NCBI GenBank assembly: GCA_028383305.1
Contig: JAOEVD010000013.1
Span: forward strand, 1-64,000
Length of the DNA stretch: 64,000 nt
From: Candidatus Puniceispirillum sp.
GTDB taxonomy: Bacteria > Pseudomonadota > Alphaproteobacteria > Puniceispirillales > Puniceispirillaceae
Direction of reading: 5' to 3'
Positions 54,500 through 61,780 of the stretch are shown here, one piece after another. Both the position numbers and the translations under genes were made by a program. The notes beneath the pieces were generated by a model. That model made no database searches, was not told the DNA's origin, and was given only the letters and a program-made list of their open reading frames with translations. Every line of letters begins with the position of its first letter. The first letter of the stretch is position 1.

Positions 54500-54515
54500 A
54501 GCAAACGACGTGCCA
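54500..54515 (-). promoter_or_regulatory. Sigma-54 promoter of the M23 operon
   Basis: On the minus strand TGGCACGTCGTTTGCT is a full consensus element. Transcription would begin near 54488, 39 to 57 bases before the alternative start codons of the first gene. Confidence 0.88.
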
Positions 54516-54558
54516 TCAAGTTTTCCCTGCGCCATCCAAAACATAAAGCTATCCTAGA

Positions 54559-54918
54559 ATGGCTTTTTTGATGAGCCAAAAGACGAAAAAAAAGCTGTTT
54601 GAAAATAATTTTTTGTGGAATCAGCGATATAAGATGTATGGAAAAAATAATGTCAGCCCGGTAGCACCGCTAATTTACTCGCAGATAAACGAAGATGTGC
54701 GAATCAGGGGTGCGATTGCTGTATCCGAACCGCTTGTTGTGGCCGGACAGCTTGACGGTGATATTAATGCCGATACGCTTCACATCGCGTCAACGGCAAT
54801 TATTAACGGAGATGGTACCGCGGAGAGCGTAGCGATTGACGGCAGAGTTCTTGGAGGTATTGTCGCTGATGGGGTGTATTTATCGGCAACGACCTATTTT
54901 GAAGGGCAACTGCAATGA
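54559..54918 (+). CDS. Bactofilin A, cut by in-frame TGA
   Basis: 119 residues of a bactofilin, a beta-helical cytoskeletal protein that polymerises at the inner membrane. The ladder repeats are clear: INEDVRIRGAIAVSEPLVVA, GQLDGDINADTLHIAS and GRVLGGIVADGVYLSATTYF. Translation stops at TGA 54916-54918. The same frame continues KGVAIDNGAYVDAKLTKEP to a TAA at 54988-54990. That continuation aligns with the last turn of the two following bactofilins (GKLHYKTIQMDRGA and GEVQTNALSIDLGA), so the final turn has been lost or needs readthrough. Start codon choice between 54559 and 54571 is open. Confidence 0.8.
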   Translation: MAFLMSQKTKKKLFENNFLWNQRYKMYGKNNVSPVAPLIYSQINEDVRIRGAIAVSEPLVVAGQLDGDINADTLHIASTAIINGDGTAESVAIDGRVLGGIVADGVYLSATTYFEGQLQ

Positions 54919-54982
54919 AAAGGCGTTGCAATTGATAATGGCGCATATGTTGATGCAAAATTAACTAAGGAGCCTGTGAAAA

Positions 54983-55420
54983 ATGGATAAGTTTGACAGC
55001 AAAACAATCATTGGTAATGGAGCAACCTTTATCGGTAAGATTGGCAATGCACGCGTCATCGAAGTTCATGGCAAAGTGAATGCCGATTTAACCGCGGAAA
55101 AAGTCATTATCAGCGAATCTGGACATTTCGATGGTGCGATCCGAGCTGGCCTTGTTGTGGTGTCTGGCCATTATGACGGCAAAATGAAGGCTGGCAGCGT
55201 TTGGGCCACAGCAACAGCGTCCATTTCTGGCAAATTGCATTACAAAACAATACAGATGGATCGTGGCGCGGCGCTGAATTGTCATATCGTTCATAACTGG
55301 ACAGCAAAAAATGCTGCTGCGGCGCGAAGTGCCAATGAGGATACGGATTCGCCCTTGACAAAAGCATCGAATAAGGAAAAAGCCGGCGCGGAACCAACAT
55401 CTCCTAAAGAAGGCGCGTAA
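54983..55420 (+). CDS. Bactofilin B
   Basis: 145 residues. The bactofilin core is about residues 5-100: SKTIIGNGATFIGKIGNARV, IEVHGKVNADLTAEKVIISE and SGKLHYKTIQMDRGAAL. A charged tail of about 35 residues (TKASNKEKAGAEPTSPKEGA) follows, as is common for bactofilins. Its start overlaps the readthrough end of bactofilin A, and bactofilin C begins three bases after its stop. Confidence 0.88.
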   Translation: MDKFDSKTIIGNGATFIGKIGNARVIEVHGKVNADLTAEKVIISESGHFDGAIRAGLVVVSGHYDGKMKAGSVWATATASISGKLHYKTIQMDRGAALNCHIVHNWTAKNAAAARSANEDTDSPLTKASNKEKAGAEPTSPKEGA

Positions 55421-55423
55421 ACA

Positions 55424-55786
55424 ATGTCGATGAAACCATATAAGAAAATGAACAGCCTTCACGAAGATACAACCTACATTCTAGGTGATGTGATCATGGA
55501 AGGCGCGCTTGATGGCGGTGATCATCCGGTTGTGATTAATGGCCAATTCAACGGTGATATTACCGCAACTGATATCATCATCCGTGATCAGGGTAAAGTG
55601 ACCGGCACCGTGAAGGCAAAGACGGTGGTCATTAACGGTTATTTCAATGGTAATTTGATCTGTGAAAGTCTGAATGTTGCCGCCACCGGCATTGTTGAGG
55701 GCGAGGTTCAGACCAATGCATTGTCAATTGATCTTGGTGCCGAGGTGATCGGATCAATCAGCCGCGTTAATGCAAAATCAAAATAG
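55424..55786 (+). CDS. Bactofilin C
   Basis: 120 residues with the full ladder: TYILGDVIMEGALDGGDHPV, VINGQFNGDITATDIIIRDQ, GKVTGTVKAKTVVINGYFNG and ALSIDLGAEVIGSIS. Third of a tandem set that probably forms mixed filaments. The start context is weak, and translation may depend on coupling with bactofilin B. Confidence 0.88.
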   Translation: MSMKPYKKMNSLHEDTTYILGDVIMEGALDGGDHPVVINGQFNGDITATDIIIRDQGKVTGTVKAKTVVINGYFNGNLICESLNVAATGIVEGEVQTNALSIDLGAEVIGSISRVNAKSK

Positions 55787-55879
55787 ATCGCCCAAAATCA
55801 TAAAAGTCAAAAATCAACCAATTTATAAGGAGTCAGTCACATAGTATTGAAAAAGATAGCATGTTTTGCAACTTTTTAA

Positions 55880-56188
55880 TTAGGCATCCTCGTCCAAATG
55901 CTGCATTAAATCATCACATAGCTCGGCCGTGACAACACATTGATCCATAAAGGCCATTGTTTCGGCACGGCCTTGTAGTTTAAACATGCGCATTGCAGCG
56001 TAGCGACCAGCGGCCATTGCCACGGTTAAAGGCATGTTTTCCAACTTTGCCACTTTTTCAAGCGCCGTTTCAATCGAATCTCGGATATGTTCGACCTTGT
56101 GAACATCGTTTTTTGATAGTGCTATTCTATCATTGGTTACAGTTTCTAATCCGGTGCGGTACTGATTGAATTGAATGACTTCGCCCAT
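55880..56188 (-). CDS. Unknown 102-aa helical protein
   Basis: 102 residues beginning MGEVIQFNQYRTGLETVTND. The rest is alpha-helical and soluble (EHIRDSIETALEKVAKLENM, AAGRYAAMRMFKLQGRAETM), with an acidic end HLDEDA. The VIQF start resembles many small alphaproteobacterial regulators, but no family could be named. It lies three bases after the lipoprotein gene. Confidence 0.65.
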   Translation of the reverse strand: MGEVIQFNQYRTGLETVTNDRIALSKNDVHKVEHIRDSIETALEKVAKLENMPLTVAMAAGRYAAMRMFKLQGRAETMAFMDQCVVTAELCDDLMQHLDEDA

Positions 56189-56191
56189 TGC

Positions 56192-56653
56192 TCAGTTTCC
56201 TCGCGCTAGTTTCAGCGGACATTTCATCATCCTTGCTTCAATTTTAGTTTTTTGAGAAGCTGTAGTGTTGACGTCACCCTGTTTTGATTGCATTGGAACA
56301 AGTGTATTTGCGTTTAGCCTGAAGGCCTCGTTTTTCAGAATGATGATTGTTTCATCCATGGTTCCCGCGTGCTCAACCTCAATAATCCCGAAAGCACTAC
56401 ACGCTGCCAATTGGCTGTTGGTTTGGCTGCTGAACTGAATTTCTTGAGATCCTTCAATTGGAATGATTTTCACCGGTTCGGTTTCATTATCAACTGCTAG
56501 AGAATGACTTTGGCGAAGTTCTTCCCAATCGTGGAGGGGTACTACAACAACAGCTGAATTTCCAGTGTTACGTTTGTCGAGCAGTAGTTGACAACCAGTC
56601 GTCAGCAGGCTGATGGCAGCAATCAAAACGAAGGTGTGTAGATTTTTTCGCAT
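56192..56653 (-). CDS. Unknown small lipoprotein
   Basis: 153 residues. The signal peptide (NLHTFVLIAAISLLTTG) ends with the lipobox LTTGC, Cys at about residue 21. The mature part has no recognised domain; it includes VVVVPLHDWEELRQSHSLAV and two more cysteines (AACSAFG, KCPLK). It is upstream of the 102-aa gene and downstream of the secretion genes on the same strand. Confidence 0.72.
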   Translation of the reverse strand: MRKNLHTFVLIAAISLLTTGCQLLLDKRNTGNSAVVVVPLHDWEELRQSHSLAVDNETEPVKIIPIEGSQEIQFSSQTNSQLAACSAFGIIEVEHAGTMDETIIILKNEAFRLNANTLVPMQSKQGDVNTTASQKTKIEARMMKCPLKLARGN

Positions 56654-56892
56654 TCACCTAAACCACTCAATTTCAGTTTTATTCAAGTGAGTTAACGACT
56701 GAAATACAAAAATATTTAAAAAAGATTGAACCGATAGACAGTTATAGAATTTTCATGATAATTTTTTTGTGGAGTGCGTCTCAGGCGGGGTTACATTTAA
56801 TGCAGAGGTCTCCCAGTTTCTTGTCGGCAACGAGGGTTTTTGTTGGCTTTTCGCAATTTAAATGTAGTGTAGCAACATGATTTTGTTTGTGA

Positions 56893-56916
56893 TTTGTTTA
56901 AATGGATTTAAACAAA
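56893..56916. repeat. Perfect 24-bp palindrome after the HlyD gene
   Basis: Two 11-base arms, TTTGTTTAAAT and its exact complement, around GG. It lies 17 bases beyond the end of the HlyD-type gene in a 279-base gap. It could be an AT-rich terminator-like hairpin or an operator; it lacks a GC stem. Confidence 0.55.
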
Positions 56917-56932
56917 GGCTCTCATGTTTGCT

Positions 56933-58216
56933 CTATTTTTCCGTTAGTGCCACCGCAGTCGTCTCCAGGACTGGCTTCATTAAGTATTCTAGCACGGTAC
57001 GTTTTTCTCCGGTGATTTCGACCTGACCAACCATGCCAGGCATGATTTCAGGCCTCACGTCGCTTTTGGTGAATTTTAAACCCTTGGTTTTTACCCACAC
57101 TTCATAATAGACGTTGCCGCTTTCGTCTGTTGTGGTGTTCTGTGCGATTTTGTCTATGTAACTTGGAATAGTTCCGTAGGTTGTAAAGTCGTATGAGTCC
57201 AGTGATACCCTGCTGCTTTGCCCCGTTTTGATTGACTTTACGTCTTTTGTCGGCAGCTTAGCCAATATAGAAATATCTTCCGAAATAGGTACGATCTCTA
57301 TGAGGTCTGATCCTGCGCTAACGACTGTCCCAGTTCCTGATGGGTGAACTTTCGTAATGATACCATCAATAGGAGATATGAGTCGGTTATCTGAAAGTCT
57401 TTTTTGCAATGCGATAGTCTCCGCGTTTGTTATTTCAAACTCAACTCGTTTCGGAGCCAGAGTATCAAAAGCTGACGATCGATGTGTTGCAATTATTTCT
57501 TTCTCGCGCTCTACTAAAGTCTGGATTTCAATCTTAATTCCATCAAGTTGAATTCTATTATTGGCTATGCTGTTTTCTATCTCTTGAATTTGTTGATCTA
57601 TGGTAACAATTCTCATTGCTGGCTCAGCACCCTGATCAACCAGCGGCTGGTAAATTTGTTTTTCCTTTTTTTTGAGGGCAAGCATAGAATTTTGGCCATC
57701 AACAAGTTGCTTTTTTTCAAGAAAATTATTCTCAAGCTTACTTAGCTCTTCTGCTAACACTTTCCGTTGTTGAATCAGTTTAGTCATCCTAATGTCAAAC
57801 AAACGGCTTTGAGTATCTCGGGCCCTTTCTGGGACGTTTGAAGGCCAATCAATATTGGGAAAATTTGATAAGTTTGTCACAGAGCTGGAAATAGCTACTT
57901 CTGCACTGAGTCGGATAATTTCTGCCAACAAATTATCGAGGGTTATTTGATTCTTGGCAACGCTTGCTGCGGCCTCTTCATCGTCCAGTTGGATTAACAC
58001 TTGACCTTTTGAGACTTTGTCACCAACCACAACGTCTATAACAGAAATTTTCCCAGCAGTTCGCGATTGAACCTTTTGAACCTGACCCTTTGGCTCTACT
58101 ACCCCAGGAGCCCTGATTACTTCATCGATCTCGGCATAATAGACCCAAACAGACGATAAGCCCATTAGGAGTATTATAAGCAGGAATACCACATTTGGGA
58201 ACCGAGCTTGTGCCAT
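56933..58216 (-). CDS. Type I secretion adaptor, HlyD family
   Basis: 427 residues. One N-terminal membrane span (VVFLLIILLMGLSSVWVYYA) is followed by the lipoyl-like part (VIRAPGVVEPKGQVQKVQSR, GDKVSKGQVLIQLDDEEAAA), a long coiled coil at about 120-260, and the second lipoyl half with RLISPIDGIITKVHPSG. It bridges the inner-membrane ABC transporter and the outer-membrane channel. Its start overlaps the stop of the ABC gene by one base. Confidence 0.92.
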   Translation of the reverse strand: MAQARFPNVVFLLIILLMGLSSVWVYYAEIDEVIRAPGVVEPKGQVQKVQSRTAGKISVIDVVVGDKVSKGQVLIQLDDEEAAASVAKNQITLDNLLAEIIRLSAEVAISSSVTNLSNFPNIDWPSNVPERARDTQSRLFDIRMTKLIQQRKVLAEELSKLENNFLEKKQLVDGQNSMLALKKKEKQIYQPLVDQGAEPAMRIVTIDQQIQEIENSIANNRIQLDGIKIEIQTLVEREKEIIATHRSSAFDTLAPKRVEFEITNAETIALQKRLSDNRLISPIDGIITKVHPSGTGTVVSAGSDLIEIVPISEDISILAKLPTKDVKSIKTGQSSRVSLDSYDFTTYGTIPSYIDKIAQNTTTDESGNVYYEVWVKTKGLKFTKSDVRPEIMPGMVGQVEITGEKRTVLEYLMKPVLETTAVALTEK

Positions 58217-59952
58217 TACTTCGCCTCGACAGATTGTTGTGCTTTTTGCGCAGCTGCTTGTCTTGCAAAAAATTCTTCTTTTGTCGTGTCTGCAACTATC
58301 CTTCCAGCATCCATAACTATGATCCTGTCAACTAAATTTAGAAGGCTGCCTCGATGGGTAACTGCAATAAATGTTTTGTCACCTAGCCAAGAGTTGAGGT
58401 TAGACAGAAAAAGCTGTTCGCTTTGGGAGTCCATTGCGCTTGAGGGCTCATCCATCAAAACGACAGCCGGCTTTCCAATAATTGATCTTGCAATGCACAC
58501 TGCTTGTCTTTGCCCACCAGATAACTCAAAGCCTTGCTCTTTCAACACACTCTCAAAACCGTCAGGAAGCTCAGATGCAATCCTATCCACACCAGAAATT
58601 GACGCCGCTTCTAAAAGCTCCTCGTCGGATGCGTTTGGTTCGCCAAGGAGAAGATTTTCCTTCAAAGACCCAGAGAACAAAATGGAATTTTGGAGCACTA
58701 TGCCAAAATGCGCCCTCACATCCTCTGGATGTAAGTGCTGAACGTCAATGCCGTCAAGTTGAACAAAGCCGGTTGTTGGCAACGTTAACCCTCCCAAAAT
58801 TTTCAACAGACTTGTTTTACCTGATCCAACCTTTCCAATTATTCCAATCTTTTCACCAGCGCTAATCCGAATGTTACATGGTGATACGGCAGGCCGGTTG
58901 GAGCGTGGGTAAGTCAGTGACAAATTTGAAGCAGTAATATCGCCACTGACTGATTTGATTCTCACATGACGGGTTTTAGTTGTTTCAATTGTTTTGGTTT
59001 GAAAGAGCTCTTTTAAGTTGTTGAAGGCTACAACGACGTGGCTATACCTTCCCAGCAAGGAGCTGATTTGTCCAAGGGGAGCAAGCGTTCTGCCTGAGAG
59101 TATCACACAAGCAATCAGGGAACCCATGCTCATTTCTGCCTGCATGATGAGTATGACGCCGTAAACGACAATACCGACTTGTGAAATCTGTTGGCCTGTT
59201 TGGGCGAGGTTTGATGTCAATTGTGACCAAAATCGAGTGCTTGCTTGGTGGAGCCCCTGTTGTGTGACACTGTCCATCCAACGTGTTTTAAAGAGTGTTA
59301 TGCCTTTCAGTGTTTTAAGAGTTTCTAGTCCATTTAAAACTTCAATTAAAACACTCTGTTTAGATTGTCCCTCAACCTGCGCGTTGTGCGATCTGGCTTT
59401 GATTATAGGTTGGACGAGCAAGCCTACAATCAAAACAGTGATGACAATAACTGCGGGGACGGCTGCTATTGGCCCGCCCAGCGAGTACAAAACAAACAAA
59501 AACAAGAACACAAATGGCAAATCAGCAAATGCAACGAGTGTTGCAGACGCCATAAAGTCCTTCAGGGAGTCGAACTCTTTCACCGTGGTAGCGATCGCGC
59601 CGGTAGGTTGACCACCTATGAAATTTTCATTTCGGCTGATGTGATCAAAAAGTGTTTCTCCAACCTCCTCGTCTATGTTGGCACTGGCTCGGTCAGTGAC
59701 GGCGCTGCGCACTGCCTTCATTACAAAATCAAAAACAATCACAACTGAAACGCCGACTGTAAGCACATATAAAGTGGGCAGTGTCTCGTTAGGTATCACT
59801 CGGTCGTACACCGTCATAACGTAAAATGCGCTAACCAACGCGAAAAGGTTAACACAAATTGAGGCAATAATAACCTGCGTGTACAACATTTTTTGCTTAA
59901 GCACTGGTCCAAAGAACCAGTGCTGATCAATAGTTTTACGAGTTTTGCTCAT
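58216..59952 (-). CDS. Type I secretion ABC transporter
   Basis: 578 residues: six membrane segments in the first 300 and an ATPase domain in the rest. Walker A GKVGSGKTSLLKIL, signature ELSGGQRQAVCIAR, Walker B AVVLMDEPSSAMDSQ and the switch His in AVTHRG are intact. There is no N-terminal C39 or C39-like domain, so it resembles transporters for RTX proteases and adhesins without leader cleavage. It overlaps the TolC-like gene by four bases and the HlyD gene by one. Confidence 0.93.
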   Translation of the reverse strand: MSKTRKTIDQHWFFGPVLKQKMLYTQVIIASICVNLFALVSAFYVMTVYDRVIPNETLPTLYVLTVGVSVVIVFDFVMKAVRSAVTDRASANIDEEVGETLFDHISRNENFIGGQPTGAIATTVKEFDSLKDFMASATLVAFADLPFVFLFLFVLYSLGGPIAAVPAVIVITVLIVGLLVQPIIKARSHNAQVEGQSKQSVLIEVLNGLETLKTLKGITLFKTRWMDSVTQQGLHQASTRFWSQLTSNLAQTGQQISQVGIVVYGVILIMQAEMSMGSLIACVILSGRTLAPLGQISSLLGRYSHVVVAFNNLKELFQTKTIETTKTRHVRIKSVSGDITASNLSLTYPRSNRPAVSPCNIRISAGEKIGIIGKVGSGKTSLLKILGGLTLPTTGFVQLDGIDVQHLHPEDVRAHFGIVLQNSILFSGSLKENLLLGEPNASDEELLEAASISGVDRIASELPDGFESVLKEQGFELSGGQRQAVCIARSIIGKPAVVLMDEPSSAMDSQSEQLFLSNLNSWLGDKTFIAVTHRGSLLNLVDRIIVMDAGRIVADTTKEEFFARQAAAQKAQQSVEAK

Positions 59953-61256
59953 CTGGCCGCTACCTGGCTAGCCTTCAAAGATGTAATAAGGGTTTCATTG
60001 AGCATGGACAATTTGACCCGGACCGATTTGTTTTCCCACTTTACATCTTCAACTGCACGCTCAATTTCTTTTATTTCCTTTAGTGTCTTTGCAGCCTGAA
60101 AGGTGTTTGCCGAAATGGATTTTGATTTTATTTCTAATTCATCAAGCGTGTCTTGTAGATTCTTGATCGTTATCGTCTTGTCATTTAGTTGCTCTAAGTT
60201 TTTTTCCAGCAAAGCGTATGCTTCAACGATTTGAGTTTTGATCAAACTGTCCTGTTTTTTCTTTCTGCTCGAGATGATTTGGCGTTCTACTTCAAGTGAT
60301 TTGATCTCTGAATTCGCGGCGCCTGCATCAAAAAGTGGCAAAGACAAATTTACACCGCCATAGATTTCTCGATCAGCGATAAATCGTTTTGAAAGGTTGT
60401 AAAAAGCTGCAGACAAGGTCAGGTCAATTTTTGGATATTGCTCGAGCTGTGTCGCTTGAATCCTTTTATTGACTGCTTGTTTGTCTAAATCGAACTTCTT
60501 TAGCTTTGAAAGTTGCGCGTTGAGGTCTGGTCCAAGCAATGGTGTGTTTGCTAATGCAAGTATATCGTCCATAAACGCATCGGGTCCGGTTCCATATTTG
60601 TCTTCAAAAGTTCTTTCAGATATCTCTAAATCTAGCGAACGAAGTTTAAACTGTGTCTGAAGTTCAAGAACCATCAGCTCTAATTCACGAATGGTTGTTA
60701 GCGTTCCAGTCCCTCCTTTATACCTCAGCTTTTCAATTGTTTGACGTTTCTGTATTTCTTTGATGTCTTCAACAATTGACTTTGTGAATAGCCTATTCTT
60801 TTGAATGGAAATGCCAATTTCAATTATCTCAAAAAGCATCTCCTCCTCTTTGAGAAGAAGGCTCACAAGGCTGGAATTTTTGGCGAAACCCTCTGCCTCG
60901 ATTTTTGATTTTCGTGCCCCAAAGTCAGAGATTGGAATGTCAAGGGAGAATGTTCCGTCGACATATCGATCTCCAGAGTTCGATCGGGCATTATCCCTAC
61001 CGCTGGAAGTGATTGGATATTTTCCTGAACTTTTGAACGATAGTGTTGGCTTGCCACCAGCTTTTATAGTGGCGATCGCCCAATCGCTCATGGCGACCTT
61101 TGACCTTGCCTCGAGATATTCTGGTTGTGAGTTGACTAGTACGATTAACCGCTCAATTGGGGATGCTGAACTAGAGGTAGAGCTAGCTAGGACAATTAAA
61201 GCAGCCCAAAAACCCTTAAAGTTTATGCTGCTGAGGAAGGATTTAAGACGGCTCAT
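59949..61256 (-). CDS. TolC-like outer-membrane channel
   Basis: 435 residues from the ATG at 61256, where a signal peptide begins (INFKGFWAALIVLASSTSSS, ASP); upstream codons to 61334 do not look coding. The protein shows the two-fold helical repeat of the TolC family: ARSKVAMSDWAIATIKAGGK near the start of the first half, IDLTLSAAFYNLSKRFIADR and VNLSLPLFDAGAANSEIKSL in the second. It completes a three-gene type I secretion system, TolC-like first. Confidence 0.88.
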   Translation of the reverse strand: MSRLKSFLSSINFKGFWAALIVLASSTSSSASPIERLIVLVNSQPEYLEARSKVAMSDWAIATIKAGGKPTLSFKSSGKYPITSSGRDNARSNSGDRYVDGTFSLDIPISDFGARKSKIEAEGFAKNSSLVSLLLKEEEMLFEIIEIGISIQKNRLFTKSIVEDIKEIQKRQTIEKLRYKGGTGTLTTIRELELMVLELQTQFKLRSLDLEISERTFEDKYGTGPDAFMDDILALANTPLLGPDLNAQLSKLKKFDLDKQAVNKRIQATQLEQYPKIDLTLSAAFYNLSKRFIADREIYGGVNLSLPLFDAGAANSEIKSLEVERQIISSRKKKQDSLIKTQIVEAYALLEKNLEQLNDKTITIKNLQDTLDELEIKSKSISANTFQAAKTLKEIKEIERAVEDVKWENKSVRVKLSMLNETLITSLKASQVAAR

Positions 61257-61780
61257 GGACAATTTTCTTTCTTTGAGTTTAGTGCCGGCAGAAAAATTTA
61301 ATCGGTAGTTACTACACTGAGCTTGAAGGTGCAACCAATTCGGGCAATGTTCACCGCGTTCTGTTTTAACCCTTTATCCGTAACGACCTAAAACTCTTTT
61401 TTTAAGATAATGTCTGGCTTTTGGGCTTGCTCGAATTGCGCTTGCTGACCGATAAGTCATTTGTATTTTGACATCTGCTTTTTGAGAGCATGCTGTTTAG
61501 AGCGCTTTATTTTTGGTTTTTGCTGAACAGAGAGCCAACATTCATTGTGTGGGAATTGGAGAGTTGTTTATGATCAATCGTCTGCCGTGTTCGCTTTGGA
61601 GCGGGGCAGATTTGGGTTAGTTTCTTTAAAATTTATTGGGTTTGCGCACTTCAAAAATTCGTACAGTTACTTGGTTGATTTACTCGAAAAAAGCTGTAGA
61701 GTAATTTGTCGCTAAGACTATTTCGATGGTCGAGACAACTAACTATTTGATAAACCATACATTCGCTGAGGCCATCAATT
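61257..61780. other. Divergent promoter region
   Basis: 524 bases between the divergent secretion operon and the surface-protein gene. No gene is seen. A possible housekeeping promoter for the surface protein is TTGATT at 61675-61680, 16 bases, TAGAGT at 61697-61702. A TGGC/TTGCT pair near 61412-61429 has 11 instead of 10 spacer bases and is not counted as a sigma-54 site. Confidence 0.45.

Noticed and set aside
61412-61430. TGGCTTTTGGGCTTGCT as sigma-54 promoter of the surface protein
   Set aside because: Spacing of 11 bases instead of 10.
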